A DNA stretch of 64,000 nucleotides from Comamonadaceae bacterium (GTDB lineage Bacteria > Pseudomonadota > Gammaproteobacteria > Burkholderiales > Burkholderiaceae_C): positions 1 to 64,000 of the forward strand of contig CANFLU010000005.1 in NCBI GenBank assembly GCA_947447975.1, read 5' to 3'. Below the pieces are notes generated by a model. The model was not told where the DNA came from. It searched no databases and saw only the letters and a list, made by a program, of their open reading frames with translations. Made by a program: the position numbers and the translations under genes. Below are positions 46,344 through 55,573 of the stretch, piece by piece; the stretch's first letter is position 1; each line of letters starts with the position of its first letter.

Positions 46344-47576
46344 TTGACCATAAATAATGGCGAACACGTCAGTAGACGACCGGTGAGCTTCGTTGAAATA
46401 ACGATACTTTTTACAAGCTTCATCGCCACTACCTACGGATTCGGCGTATACCTGTTTTCCACCATCTTGCCCGACATGAAGGCGGAGCTGCATTTCAGCT
46501 ACACCGAGGCCGGAGGGTTTATTTCTTTGGCGCAGCTGGGATTTTTGGCGGCGGCGCTTAGTAGTAGTTTCTTAACCCACGGGCTTGGCGCAAAGCGGCT
46601 CATACTGTTTTCTATGCTGGCTTCTTGCCTCAGTCTTTTGGGGCTGATTTTTGCCACTGAGCGGTGGCATGTTGCGATCTTTCTGACAACTGCCGGCGCT
46701 GCTGCCGCTGCCGTGTGGGTTCCGATGGTTGCGATTGCGCAAGATCGTATCCCAAAAAAACACCAAGGCAAAGCGATCGGCTTGATGTCCTCGGGCACCG
46801 CGTATGGCGTTTTTGTCAATGGCCTTGTCGTGCCTATTTTGTTACCGGAGTATGGATGGCGCGCTGTATGGGTGTTTGCAGCTTTATTAGCCTGGACGTT
46901 TTTTGCCTGGGGCTGGGTTCGTCTGTCGACTCTTCCTGATGATCGGCAATCCGACACTTGTAATTTATCAGCATCACCAACAAAAAACGCTAACGAGCGC
47001 ATCTCCATCCGTCAGCTCTTTCGCCAACCCTCTGTTTTGATAATTCTGGCCATGATGTTCCTGAACGGAATCGCTTGCATGCCCGCGCAAAACTACCTTA
47101 TTTCGTATCTCCGTGATGATCTGGGATACGACCTTGCAATAGCGGGTCGAGCGTGGTCGGCGATAGGTTTATTTGGAATGGTAGGTGGGGTCCTGATGGG
47201 GGCGCTGGCCGATAAAATTGGCGTGCAAAAGTCTTTGACGCTTACGTACCTACTGCTGAGCGTGGCTACGGGGCTATTTCTTCGCCATGGAAATGCGTAT
47301 GAGGTATATCTTGGCGCCGCTGTTTTTGGATTAGCGTTCAACGCAATCTTTGGACTCGTACCGGCCTATGTCAGCTTGAATTTTCCGCAAAACACAGCAA
47401 CGCTCATTTTCGGCCTGGCAACCGTACTGCTCGGTGTCGGCTCCATGATCGGGAATTTCTATGGCGGCATGATGCATGATGCCTTGAACTCGTTCTCTGT
47501 AGTCTTCCTAATTTCAACGCTTACAGCTCTTTTACTGACTAGCTTTTCTTTTTTGCTGGGAAGATTAAAGGAGTAA
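46344..47576 (+). CDS. MFS transporter
   Basis: 410 aa, about 12 hydrophobic spans. MFS motif A-like loop is seen between spans 2 and 3 (FLTHGLGAKRLILFS) and again as GALADKIGVQKSLT after span 8. A cytoplasmic central loop (about 205-230) is hydrophilic. It begins with a TTG codon preceded by an AGGGAA ribosome-like run. Base composition is lower in GC than the genes on either side, so it may have arrived separately. Substrate unknown. Confidence 0.82.
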   Translation: MTINNGEHVSRRPVSFVEITILFTSFIATTYGFGVYLFSTILPDMKAELHFSYTEAGGFISLAQLGFLAAALSSSFLTHGLGAKRLILFSMLASCLSLLGLIFATERWHVAIFLTTAGAAAAAVWVPMVAIAQDRIPKKHQGKAIGLMSSGTAYGVFVNGLVVPILLPEYGWRAVWVFAALLAWTFFAWGWVRLSTLPDDRQSDTCNLSASPTKNANERISIRQLFRQPSVLIILAMMFLNGIACMPAQNYLISYLRDDLGYDLAIAGRAWSAIGLFGMVGGVLMGALADKIGVQKSLTLTYLLLSVATGLFLRHGNAYEVYLGAAVFGLAFNAIFGLVPAYVSLNFPQNTATLIFGLATVLLGVGSMIGNFYGGMMHDALNSFSVVFLISTLTALLLTSFSFLLGRLKE

Positions 47577-47723
47577 ACGCGCCGATTTGGCCCTAACGGT
47601 TGTCAGCAGTTTGAAGTCCGGCCGGACACACCGGCACTTAGCGACTTTTTTCCCGCCATGACCCAAGCCATTGCCACCGCCAAAGGCTGGGATGGGCCGA
47701 ACCGTAAAGCCGCAGGCATTTGA
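47577..47723 (+). pseudogene. Open C-terminal fragment of an unidentified gene
   Basis: Directly after the MFS stop the same frame stays open for 48 codons without a start, ending ...KGWDGPNRKAAGI and a stop. Its composition matches the GC-rich genes beyond, not the MFS gene. It looks like the 3' remnant of a gene that lost its start, possibly when the MFS segment inserted. No family identified. Confidence 0.35.
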
Positions 47724-47761
47724 ATATCACAGTATTGCGGTATTGCAGTTAAACTGCACCC

Positions 47762-48001
47762 ATGCAAGCCACTCTCACCATCAATAGCCGCGGCGTGGTT
47801 ACGCTACCGGCCAAACTGCGCCAGGCCATGGGACTCAAGGCGGACGATCAATTGATCGCCGAGACTACGCCGCAAGGCCTGTTGCTGCGCCCGGCCGTAA
47901 CCTTGCCCCTGGAGCTGTACACGCCCGAGCGCGTGCAAGAGTTTGATGCCGCCGAGGCAGCGCTTGCTGCCGTGCTACCCAAGCGCAAACTTCCGCGCTG
48001 A
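47762..48001 (+). CDS. AbrB/MazE-type antitoxin
   Basis: 79 aa with the swapped-hairpin AbrB DNA-binding motif (TLTINSRGVVTLPAKLRQAMGL, shown in short form) and a flexible C-terminus. It precedes a PIN-domain gene by 14 bp, the usual layout of type II toxin-antitoxin pairs in which the AbrB protein binds the promoter and blocks the toxin. Confidence 0.82.
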   Translation: MQATLTINSRGVVTLPAKLRQAMGLKADDQLIAETTPQGLLLRPAVTLPLELYTPERVQEFDAAEAALAAVLPKRKLPR

Positions 48002-48015
48002 GCCCGCAGCCGCCT

Positions 48016-48435
48016 ATGCGCATTTTTCTGGACGCCAATGTCCTGTTTTCTGCGGCCCAATCGGCAGGTGCTATCCGCGAGTTGATCCGAGCGTTACAAG
48101 CCGATGGCCAAGCCCTAGTGACCGATGAATACGTGGCCACAGAGGCCCGCCGTAATATTGCGGGCAAGGCCAAGGCAGATTGCCAGACATATTTGCAAAA
48201 CTTGATTTCGCAGATCGAAATCAGCGCTGCGCACTTTCCTGCAAACGCCCACGCTGCCGTGCAATGGTTGCCTGAAAAAGATCGCCCGGTGCTAATGGCT
48301 GCAATCGCGCTGGGCTGTGATGCGCTTGTAACCGGAGACCGCACGCACTTTGGGGTGGGATATGGGCAAACCTTTGATAGCGTCACCCTCTACGCCCCGG
48401 CGCAATTGGCTATCGCTGTGTTTCCATCGCGCTGA
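48016..48435 (+). CDS. PIN-domain toxin (VapC-like)
   Basis: 139 aa. The acidic metal residues of PIN nucleases are visible: Asp6 in RIFLDANVLFS, a Glu in DEYVATEARRN, Asp in EKDRPVLMAA and VTGDRTHFG near the C-terminus. Probable ribonuclease toxin neutralised by the preceding AbrB-type protein. Confidence 0.82.
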   Translation: MRIFLDANVLFSAAQSAGAIRELIRALQADGQALVTDEYVATEARRNIAGKAKADCQTYLQNLISQIEISAAHFPANAHAAVQWLPEKDRPVLMAAIALGCDALVTGDRTHFGVGYGQTFDSVTLYAPAQLAIAVFPSR

Positions 48436-48443
48436 TATTTAAT

Positions 48444-48456
48444 AATCCATTGGATT
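48444..48456 (+). promoter_or_regulatory. Palindromic operator/promoter before the second toxin-antitoxin pair
   Basis: AATCCA and TGGATT form a perfect inverted repeat around one base and sit in front of the HigB-like gene, beside a TACAAT -10-like hexamer (within TGGATTACAATC). It is a likely autoregulatory site of the HTH antitoxin. Confidence 0.5.
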
Positions 48457-48468
48457 ACAATCAACTCG

Positions 48469-48804
48469 ATGTTAACCATCGCCGAACTTCCCGAATACAT
48501 CCGTCGGGCCGAAAAGCTGATGAGTGCGACGGAGCGTTTGGACATTGTGAATTATTTGGCTGCTCACCCCAAGGCGGGTGATCTGATGGAAGGGACAGGC
48601 GGTGTACGCAAACTGCGTTGGGGCCGGGGCACACAAGGCAAGTCGGGGGGCGTGCGTGTGATCTATTACCTGCATAGCGAGGCGATGCCGCTATACCTGC
48701 TCACCTTATTTGCTAAAAACGAAAGGGCCAACCTCAGCAAGGCGGAGCGCAATGCCTTGGCCGACCTGGTGGAGTTGCTGGTTCAACATTGGCTGGAATT
48801 TTGA
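48469..48804 (+). CDS. RelE/HigB-type toxin
   Basis: 111 aa. The RelE-fold core is seen as GDLMEGTGGVRKLRWGRG, GGVRVIYYLHS and PLYLLTLFAKNERANLSKAE (shown as short motifs), typical of ribosome-dependent mRNA endonucleases. The toxin gene comes first, and the HTH antitoxin follows 11 bp later, the HigBA order. Confidence 0.87.
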   Translation: MLTIAELPEYIRRAEKLMSATERLDIVNYLAAHPKAGDLMEGTGGVRKLRWGRGTQGKSGGVRVIYYLHSEAMPLYLLTLFAKNERANLSKAERNALADLVELLVQHWLEF

Positions 48805-48815
48805 AAGGAAAATTT

Positions 48816-49109
48816 ATGACACGTGCTTTCGATAGCATCAAGCAAGGTCTAAACGAAGCCATTAGCCATGCCAAGTCAAAGGGCCAAAAGACCAAAGGGA
48901 TCAAGCTCTATCAGCCGCAGGCCGTGGATGTGTGCAGTCTGCGCGAGCGCCTAAGTCTGACGCAAGAGCAGTTTGCGGCCCGCTTCGGGTTTTCAGTGGC
49001 GACGCTGCGCCATTGGGAGCGCGGCGACCGTTCACCTAGCGGTGCATCACTGGTATTGCTGAACGTCATTGACCGCAACCCAGCTGCGGTCATGAAGGCG
49101 TTGCAATAA
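48816..49109 (+). CDS. HigA-type HTH antitoxin
   Basis: 97 aa. XRE-family helix-turn-helix (LRERLSLTQEQFAARFG and VATLRHWERGDRSP). The ATG at 48816 is preceded by a strong AAAGGA ribosome site. The first 35 residues are a flexible basic stretch that likely covers the toxin. Confidence 0.88.
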   Translation: MTRAFDSIKQGLNEAISHAKSKGQKTKGIKLYQPQAVDVCSLRERLSLTQEQFAARFGFSVATLRHWERGDRSPSGASLVLLNVIDRNPAAVMKALQ

Positions 49110-49180
49110 AAAGCAGCGCCCGAACCGGCGGCGCCCACGGATAGACCTTGAAGCCCACGCGCCACGCCTAAAATCCCTGC

Positions 49181-50971
49181 ATGACCGTGCCCCATACCGC
49201 TTCCGAAGCCGATAGCAACAAACCCAGTAACTTTCTGCGCCAGATCATCGACGCCGACCTAGCGCGGGGCACCTATGCCAGCCGCCGCTGGGCCGGCAGC
49301 CCCGGCGACGCCGCCCACCATGCCGCTGGCGCGCCCGACCCGGCCCGCATCCGCACCCGCTTTCCACCCGAGCCCAATGGCTATCTGCATGTAGGCCACG
49401 CCAAAAGCATTTGCCTGAACTTTGGGCTGGCCCGAGACTACGGTGGCGTGTGCCACATGCGCTTTGACGACACCAACCCGGAAAAGGAAGACACCGAATA
49501 CGTCGACTCCATCCTGGACGCGGTGCGCTGGCTAGGCTTTGGCTGGGAGGCCAACGGTACATCGCACCTTTTCCAGGCCAGCGATTATTTTGGGTTTATG
49601 TACCGGGCCGCCGAGTACCTGATCGAAGCCGGCCACGCCTACGTGGACGAACAAAGCCCCGATGAAATGCGCGCCAACCGGGGCGACTTTGGCAAGCCAG
49701 GCGTCAACAGCCCGTATCGCAGCCGCACACCTGGTGAGAACCTGGCCCGTTTTCGCGAAATGCGCGACGGCCTGCACGCCGATGGCGCCATGGTGCTACG
49801 CGCCAAGATCGACATGGCCAGCCCCAATATCAATATGCGCGACCCGGCTATCTACCGCATCCGCCGCGCTACACACCACAACACCGGTGACACCTGGTGC
49901 ATCTACCCGATGTACACCTACGCCCACCCGCTGGAAGACGCGCTAGAGCAAATTACCCACAGCATCTGCACGCTGGAGTTTGAAGACCAGCGCCCGTTTT
50001 ATGACTGGGTCCTGCTGCGCCTGGCCGAAGGGGGCCTGCTGGCACAACCTCTGCCCCAGCAATATGAATTTGCACGCCTGAACCTCACCTATGTCATCAC
50101 CAGCAAACGCAAATTGGCTGCGCTGGTGAACGAACACAAAGTCAATGGCTGGGACGACCCGCGCATGCCCACCATCGTCGGCCTGCGCCGGCGCGGTTAC
50201 ACACCCGAGAGCCTGCAACTCTTTGCTGAGCGCATTGGCGTGACCAAAAGCGATAGCTGGATCGACTACTCCACCTTGGAAGGCTGCCTACGCGAAACCC
50301 TGGACGGCAGCGCAGCGCGCGCCATGGCGGTATTAGATCCGGTAAAACTGGTGCTGACCAACTGGGACGAAGTGATGGGCGCGGGCACCCTGGACCCATG
50401 CAGCGCACCGGTCCATCCGCACCACCCCGAGCGCGGCCAACGCAACTTTGTCATAGGCCGCGAAGTCTGGATAGAGCGCAGCGATTATGAAGAGACGCCG
50501 CCGCAAGGCTTTTTTAGGCTCTTCCCCGGCAACAAAGTGCGGCTGAAATACGGCTACATCATCGAATGCACCGGCGCCACCAAAGACGCCGGCGGCCGCG
50601 TGACCGAAGTGCACGCCTCCCTCATCCCCGACACCAAAAGCGGCACGCCGGGCTCGTCCAGCGTGAAGGTCAAGGGCGTCATCACCTGGGTCAGCGCCCA
50701 CGACGGCCTGGCCGCCGAGGTGCGCATGTATGACCGGCTCTTCCTAGACCCGCAGCCCGACGCCGGCGGCAAAGACTACCTAGAAAGCCTGAACCCCGAT
50801 AGCCTAAAAATCGTCACCGCCGTCGTCGAACAATCACTCGCGAGCGCGCAGCCCGACGAAAAGTTTCAGTTTGAACGCCATGGCTACTTTGTGGCCGACC
50901 GGGTGGACCACACGGCGGGCAGGCCGGTATTTAATTTTGCGGTGGGGCTCAAGGATTCGTTTGGCAAGTAA
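49181..50971 (+). CDS. glnS: Glutaminyl-tRNA synthetase
   Basis: 596 aa class I synthetase. HIGH-type motif PPEPNGYLHVGHAKS, MRFDDTNPEKED, and the KMSKS equivalent TSKRKLAALV. The C-terminal anticodon-binding beta-barrel domain starts near residue 365. A small hairpin follows the gene at 50994-51009. Housekeeping gene on the boundary to the redox cluster. Confidence 0.96.
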   Translation: MTVPHTASEADSNKPSNFLRQIIDADLARGTYASRRWAGSPGDAAHHAAGAPDPARIRTRFPPEPNGYLHVGHAKSICLNFGLARDYGGVCHMRFDDTNPEKEDTEYVDSILDAVRWLGFGWEANGTSHLFQASDYFGFMYRAAEYLIEAGHAYVDEQSPDEMRANRGDFGKPGVNSPYRSRTPGENLARFREMRDGLHADGAMVLRAKIDMASPNINMRDPAIYRIRRATHHNTGDTWCIYPMYTYAHPLEDALEQITHSICTLEFEDQRPFYDWVLLRLAEGGLLAQPLPQQYEFARLNLTYVITSKRKLAALVNEHKVNGWDDPRMPTIVGLRRRGYTPESLQLFAERIGVTKSDSWIDYSTLEGCLRETLDGSAARAMAVLDPVKLVLTNWDEVMGAGTLDPCSAPVHPHHPERGQRNFVIGREVWIERSDYEETPPQGFFRLFPGNKVRLKYGYIIECTGATKDAGGRVTEVHASLIPDTKSGTPGSSSVKVKGVITWVSAHDGLAAEVRMYDRLFLDPQPDAGGKDYLESLNPDSLKIVTAVVEQSLASAQPDEKFQFERHGYFVADRVDHTAGRPVFNFAVGLKDSFGK

Positions 50972-51080
50972 ATCGCCGATGGCCTATGCCACCGAGCGTA
51001 TCCACGCTCCTAGCTTAGTAGGAAGCCTGCTTCAAACCTGAATGTGGTTTTGGCAATCGCCCCTTTCTGCCAGATACCCT

Positions 51081-52313
51081 CTAAGCGCTATGGCTCGCCA
51101 TCCAGGTGCGGTATTTGCGGGTCTGCCACACGGCCATCACTTGCTGTGAAACCAGTGCCCAAAGCGGCGAAATGCGAGGGTTGGTGGTACTTGCCTGGCT
51201 TAGACATTTGAGTTGATATTTCACCCGCGCCATGGTCGCCAGGGAAGCCATCATTTTGTTGTTCCATGGGATCGGCGTTAATTCGGGTGCTAGGTCCTGG
51301 CCCGAGCGCCAAGCCTGAGGCAGCATCGGGTCGATAGCCAAGGCCGTGGCTATACCCACCAGCGAAACGCCGCTGGCTACCACCTGCTCCGCCACGGCTT
51401 TGCGGCGAATACCACCAGTCACCATGAGCGGCATCTGTGCTACGGCCATCATGCTCTGCGCAAACTCCAGGAAATATGCCTCGCGCGCCAGCGTGCGCCC
51501 GTCCCGGGCCTGCCCTTGCATGGCGGGTGCCTCATAGCTGCCGCCCGACAACTCGACGACATCAACGCGCAGCGCATTGAGCATTCGCACCACCTGCTGC
51601 GCATCTTCGGGGCTGAATCCGCCCCGCTGAAAGTCCGCTGAATTCAATTTCACAGCCACTGCGAACTGCGCAGACACTACCGCACGAACCGCTTTCACGA
51701 TATCCAGCAGCAGCCGAGCACGGTTTTCAATGGCGCCACCCCAAGCGTCCTGACGGTGATTGGAGATCGGCGAAAGAAATTGGCTAAGTAAGTAGCCGTG
51801 CCCACCGTGGATTTGCACACCCTGAAACCCTGCTTGCTCGGCTAGTTGCGCGGTACGAACAAAACGCGTCTGAATTTCTTCAATATCCGCAAGGCTCATG
51901 GCTTTGGGCACAGAAAACTTGCTCGACAAATTGCCCATATCCAAGGGCACGGCAGACGCTGACCAAGTTTCTTGCCCCAAGGCCGCCATCATTTGCCTGC
52001 CCGGGTGGCTAATTTGCATCCACACCTGTGCCCCACCCGAGCCTGCCACTTTGGCCCATTGCTTAAAGCGAGCTAACTGGCTTTCGTCCTCCAGAACGAC
52101 ACCCCCGGGCCCGGTCATGGCACGTCTATCGACCATCACATTACCGGTCAGGATCAAACCTGCACCGCCCTCAGCCCAGGCCTGGTAGAGGCGTAGCAGG
52201 GCATCGGAGGGGGCGTGGTTGGCATCGCACATGTTTTCCTCCATGGCCGCTTTCGCAATTCGGTTGGGAATGCTGGTGCCGTTTGGGAGCGTCAGAGGAG
52301 AAAAAATGTGCAT
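51081..52313 (-). CDS. NADH:flavin oxidoreductase (old yellow enzyme family)
   Basis: 410 aa FMN TIM-barrel. The family motif GVQIHGGHGYLLSQFLSP carries the catalytic-type His and the SNHRQDAWGG loop follows; the N-terminal LPNGTSIPNRIAKAAM and the C-terminal MVTGGIRRKAVAEQV supply flavin contacts. It may reduce enones or nitro compounds. It is the last gene of the cluster running from 55501. Confidence 0.87.
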   Translation of the reverse strand: MHIFSPLTLPNGTSIPNRIAKAAMEENMCDANHAPSDALLRLYQAWAEGGAGLILTGNVMVDRRAMTGPGGVVLEDESQLARFKQWAKVAGSGGAQVWMQISHPGRQMMAALGQETWSASAVPLDMGNLSSKFSVPKAMSLADIEEIQTRFVRTAQLAEQAGFQGVQIHGGHGYLLSQFLSPISNHRQDAWGGAIENRARLLLDIVKAVRAVVSAQFAVAVKLNSADFQRGGFSPEDAQQVVRMLNALRVDVVELSGGSYEAPAMQGQARDGRTLAREAYFLEFAQSMMAVAQMPLMVTGGIRRKAVAEQVVASGVSLVGIATALAIDPMLPQAWRSGQDLAPELTPIPWNNKMMASLATMARVKYQLKCLSQASTTNPRISPLWALVSQQVMAVWQTRKYRTWMASHSA

Positions 52314-52340
52314 GGCGACAGTCAGTGCAGTTGCAGGGGT

Positions 52341-52961
52341 TTAGTCCGCGCTAAAGCTCACCACGTCCGCTACGGCACGGCGTACTTTACGGGGCCAATT
52401 GCCCGGGGCGGGACGGCCTACTGCAATGAGCATGGCAGGCACTTCATTAGCGGCAAGTTTGCACTCGGCGCTCACAGCAGCCGAGTCAAAGCCGATCATG
52501 GCGCCCGATACCAATCCTTTGCTATGCGCTGCATACATCAGCGTCATGGCGGCCAGGGAGGCTGAGCGAATAGCCTCATCGCGTTGGAACTGCTCTTTGC
52601 CTTCGTACATGCCGTTGGCCATGCCGATCCAGCCGTCGTAGGCGGCTTGATCAATATGCCCGCCGTCCAACATGGGCTTGATCAGCGTGGGCAGGTCTTT
52701 ATAACCGCCGATTTTGCCCACCACCACAAAAGTCACGGCCGCGTCGCCCACTTTGGGCTGGTTAAAGGCAGCCGCTTTGAGACGGCCTTTGGCTGCCGGG
52801 GTATTGACTGCCACCAGGCGCCAGTTTTGCTGATTGAAAGACGTTGGGGTTTGGTTGGCCAGTTGGGCCAAGTCGAGAATTTCCGCCTGCGTCATGACGT
52901 GTGTCGGGTCAAAGTTGTTGGCAGAGGTGCGGCCATTGATAGCGCTGCTAATGTCGGTCAT
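52341..52961 (-). CDS. Nitroreductase family protein
   Basis: 206 aa FMN-dependent oxidoreductase. It begins MTDISSAINGRTSAN; the FNQQNWRLVAVNTP segment and GLVSGAMIGFDSAAVS match the family, with an FMN-binding stretch near the C-terminus (VGRPAPGNWPRKVRR). The ATG at 52961 is supported by a GAGA run just upstream. Reduces quinones or nitroaromatics; substrate not evident. Confidence 0.88.
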   Translation of the reverse strand: MTDISSAINGRTSANNFDPTHVMTQAEILDLAQLANQTPTSFNQQNWRLVAVNTPAAKGRLKAAAFNQPKVGDAAVTFVVVGKIGGYKDLPTLIKPMLDGGHIDQAAYDGWIGMANGMYEGKEQFQRDEAIRSASLAAMTLMYAAHSKGLVSGAMIGFDSAAVSAECKLAANEVPAMLIAVGRPAPGNWPRKVRRAVADVVSFSAD

Positions 52962-52995
52962 AAGAAGTCTCTTTTCTAAAAAGTGGTGGGAATAA

Positions 52996-53574
52996 TTATT
53001 TGGCAATTGCTTCGATAGCGATATCGATGCGCACCTCGTCGCCCACATAGGGGGCGTATTTACCCGCACCGAACTCGGTGCGTTTGATGGTGGTAAATGC
53101 GTTGGCACCCAGCACCGGCACTTTCATCATGGGATGCGGCAGGGCTTGGAAAGAAGTAACTGTCAGGGTGACGGGCTTGGTCACCCCTTTGATGGTGAGC
53201 TGACCTTCCACCGATGCGGGCTTGTCACCCTCAAACACGACCTTGGTCGATTTGAAAGTGGCTTTGGGGAATTTGGCGGTATCTAGGAATCCGTCACCTT
53301 GGATGTGGCCGTTAAAGTCCACTGAGCCAGTGTTCACGGTAGTCATGTCGATGACGATATCGACCGCGCCGGTTTTGGCCACGGCGTCGAACACCACGGT
53401 GCCGCTGGTGTTGGTAAAGCTGCTTAGCTGTGTGGAGTAACCCATGTGCGAATAGGAAAAACGCGGGAACGTGTGGGAACTGTCCACCGTGTAGCTCACG
53501 GGTGCGGCCAGGGCCGGGGCTAAGGCCGCTGCGCTCAGAGCCAAAGTGGTGGCCAGGGTTTTCAAAGATGTCAT
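52996..53574 (-). CDS. YceI-family periplasmic protein (paralogue 1)
   Basis: 192 aa. Signal peptide with cleavage near LAPALAAP. The lipocalin-like YceI barrel shows YTVDSSHTFPRFSYSHMG, GAVDIVIDMTTVNTGS, the KFPKATFKSTKV repeat and LTIKGVTKPVTLTV. YceI proteins bind polyisoprenoids such as quinones. It lies between the nitroreductase and a second YceI gene. Confidence 0.9.
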   Translation of the reverse strand: MTSLKTLATTLALSAAALAPALAAPVSYTVDSSHTFPRFSYSHMGYSTQLSSFTNTSGTVVFDAVAKTGAVDIVIDMTTVNTGSVDFNGHIQGDGFLDTAKFPKATFKSTKVVFEGDKPASVEGQLTIKGVTKPVTLTVTSFQALPHPMMKVPVLGANAFTTIKRTEFGAGKYAPYVGDEVRIDIAIEAIAK

Positions 53575-53597
53575 GGGTAATACTCCGGTTAAAAAAT

Positions 53598-54161
53598 TTA
53601 TTTGCTGCCCAACATGGTGAGTTGGAAATTGACTTGGATGTCATTGGCAATGACATCGAATTTGGACCACACGCCTTCGCCTATGGCAAAGTCGGCGCGG
53701 GCCAAATTGAAGCTGGCGCTGAGTTGTCCTTTGTTGCCCAGGGCGCTGTGCTTGACCGGGAATTTCAGTTCGCGCACATGCCCTTTGATGCTGAGCGTGC
53801 CGCTGGCCTCGTACCGATCTGGACCGGTCGCCGTCATCTGCTTGAGCACAAAAATGGCGTTGGGGAAGGCCGCAGTATGAAACCAGGATTTACCAAGTAC
53901 TTCGTCGTCGCCTTCGGCTGAACCTGTGTCTATGCTGGCCAGGTCGATCTCTATCGTAGCCCGGGCTTGCTCAGGCTTGGCGGTATCAAACAGCAATGTG
54001 CTCTGGAATTTGCTAAATTTTCCATCCATCGCCACGCCCATTTGTTTGTAGCGAAATTGGATGCTGCTTTTATCCAACTGCACGCTTTGGTAGGGCGCTG
54101 CCTGGCTGCTGGCCACCAGAATCAAGCCTGCAGCCAGGCCAAAAAGGGTTTTGTAATGCAT
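53598..54161 (-). CDS. YceI-family periplasmic protein (paralogue 2)
   Basis: 187 aa with signal peptide (MHYKTLFGLAAGLILVASSQA shown by its hydrophobic core). YceI domain features: SSIQFRYKQMGVAMDGKF, ASIDTGSAEGDDEVLGK, FVLKQMTATG and GTLSIKGHVRELKF. It begins 1 nt after the cytochrome b561 stop. Clearly diverged from the neighbouring YceI, so not a recent duplicate. Confidence 0.9.
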   Translation of the reverse strand: MHYKTLFGLAAGLILVASSQAAPYQSVQLDKSSIQFRYKQMGVAMDGKFSKFQSTLLFDTAKPEQARATIEIDLASIDTGSAEGDDEVLGKSWFHTAAFPNAIFVLKQMTATGPDRYEASGTLSIKGHVRELKFPVKHSALGNKGQLSASFNLARADFAIGEGVWSKFDVIANDIQVNFQLTMLGSK

Positions 54162-54162
54162 A

Positions 54163-54702
54163 TCAGAAGCCCGCTTTACCAGGCAACATGCGCTGCAAGA
54201 TATCGTCTTTGAGCACACGGTAGTGATACAGGGCGGCGGCGATATGGACAGCGACGAGCGCGATCAAACCGATCGCTAGCGCACTATGGAGCTCCTCCAA
54301 TTGATGGCCCAAGGCCTTATCGCGGGCAAGCAGGTCGGGCAAGGGCAGGATGCCAAACCAGACGGTTTGCACGCCTTTGGCCGAGCTCATGAGCCACCCA
54401 CTCAAAGGGATGGCCAACATCAAAGCGTAAAGCGCAAAGTGACCGCCATGTGCCACCGCTTGCTGTACTGCCGCCATGCTTTGGGGATAGGCAGGCGGGC
54501 GAAACACCATGCGCCACACCAACCTTAACCAAACGAGCCCAAAAACCGTGACGCCAGCCCATTTATGCCAGGAAAACAATTGAATTTTTTGCGGTGACAG
54601 CGGCAGGTCGGCCATGTAAAAACCCAGCCCTACAAGGCCGCCGATCATGAGCGCCATCAGCCAATGGAGGGCTTTGGCAGTGCTGGTGTAACGGGTTGTC
54701 AT
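54163..54702 (-). CDS. Cytochrome b561-family membrane protein
   Basis: 179 aa with four hydrophobic spans. Haem-ligating His positions are visible in KALHWLMALMIGG, SWHKWAGVTVF, VAHGGHFALYALM and LVAVHIAAALYH. It would transfer electrons at the inner membrane, possibly to or from quinone. The ATG at 54702 is chosen. Stop is 1 nt before the YceI start. Confidence 0.88.
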   Translation of the reverse strand: MTTRYTSTAKALHWLMALMIGGLVGLGFYMADLPLSPQKIQLFSWHKWAGVTVFGLVWLRLVWRMVFRPPAYPQSMAAVQQAVAHGGHFALYALMLAIPLSGWLMSSAKGVQTVWFGILPLPDLLARDKALGHQLEELHSALAIGLIALVAVHIAAALYHYRVLKDDILQRMLPGKAGF

Positions 54703-54712
54703 AGGTCGGTGT

Positions 54713-55501
54713 TTAGTGGAAGCGGTAGCCATCCATGGCGATGACGTAATCACTCACACCACGAAAAAACGCCTGCGGCTGGGCCTCGGGGCCGGCAGCA
54801 CCCAATGCGGTAAACAGTGGCAGGAAATGGTCCTCGCTGGGATGGGCGCGTGCGCCGTCGGCGCTCGTGCGGCGGTAGTCGAGCAAGGTGTCTACATCGT
54901 GGGCCACCATGTGGGCGTACACCCAATCGGCAAAGGTGTGCACATAGGCGGGTGTCTGCCCACCGGACATGCGAGCGCTGCCATAGTCGCGCAGGTTATG
55001 GGTGACATTGCCCGAGGCAAGTACCAGCACCCGACTTTGGGCTAAGGTGGATAGTGCCTGCCCGATACGGTAGGCATGCGCCGGACCGCCATGGGTTTGC
55101 ACCGACAAGGGGATAACCGGTACGTCCGCATCGGGAAACATATGGCGTAGCGGCACCCAGGCGCCATGGTCCAGGCCCCGCGCGGGGTCCTCCCGAACGT
55201 CAAAACCTTGGGTCTGCAGCGCGGCGACCACCAACTTTGCGACCTCCGGGCAACCTGTGGCGGGGTAGCGGATGTCGTAAAGGCGGCTATCAAAACCAGC
55301 AAAGTCGTATATGGTTTCAAGCTGGGTGCCAGTGCCTACGGTGGGCAATGCGGTTTCCCAATGCGGGCTCAGCACCACGATGGCACGCGGGCTTTCAAAA
55401 GCCTGGGCTTCATGCGCCAAGGCTGCGCCCGCTGCGCCCGGATTCAAGGCGAAGGTGGGGGCGCCGTGGGGCACAAATAGGACGTTTCGGGTGGGCTGCA
55501 T
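54713..55501 (-). CDS. ygiD: YgiD/LigB-type extradiol dioxygenase (4,5-DOPA dioxygenase-like)
   Basis: 262 aa. Metal-ligand His residues are in FVPHGAPTFAL and VVLSPHWETAL, with LDHGAWVPLRHMFP and ASGNVTHNLRDYG further on, the LigB/DODA class signatures. It cleaves catechol-type rings using Fe or Zn. It heads the six-gene minus-strand cluster and is divergent from the lysR gene, 92 bp between starts. Confidence 0.88.
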   Translation of the reverse strand: MQPTRNVLFVPHGAPTFALNPGAAGAALAHEAQAFESPRAIVVLSPHWETALPTVGTGTQLETIYDFAGFDSRLYDIRYPATGCPEVAKLVVAALQTQGFDVREDPARGLDHGAWVPLRHMFPDADVPVIPLSVQTHGGPAHAYRIGQALSTLAQSRVLVLASGNVTHNLRDYGSARMSGGQTPAYVHTFADWVYAHMVAHDVDTLLDYRRTSADGARAHPSEDHFLPLFTALGAAGPEAQPQAFFRGVSDYVIAMDGYRFH

Positions 55502-55573
55502 GACGATGTTTTAAATGGTGGACAGACTGTAAATACCTTCCATCAAAAGAAAAAGCCACTAATTCACAAATAC

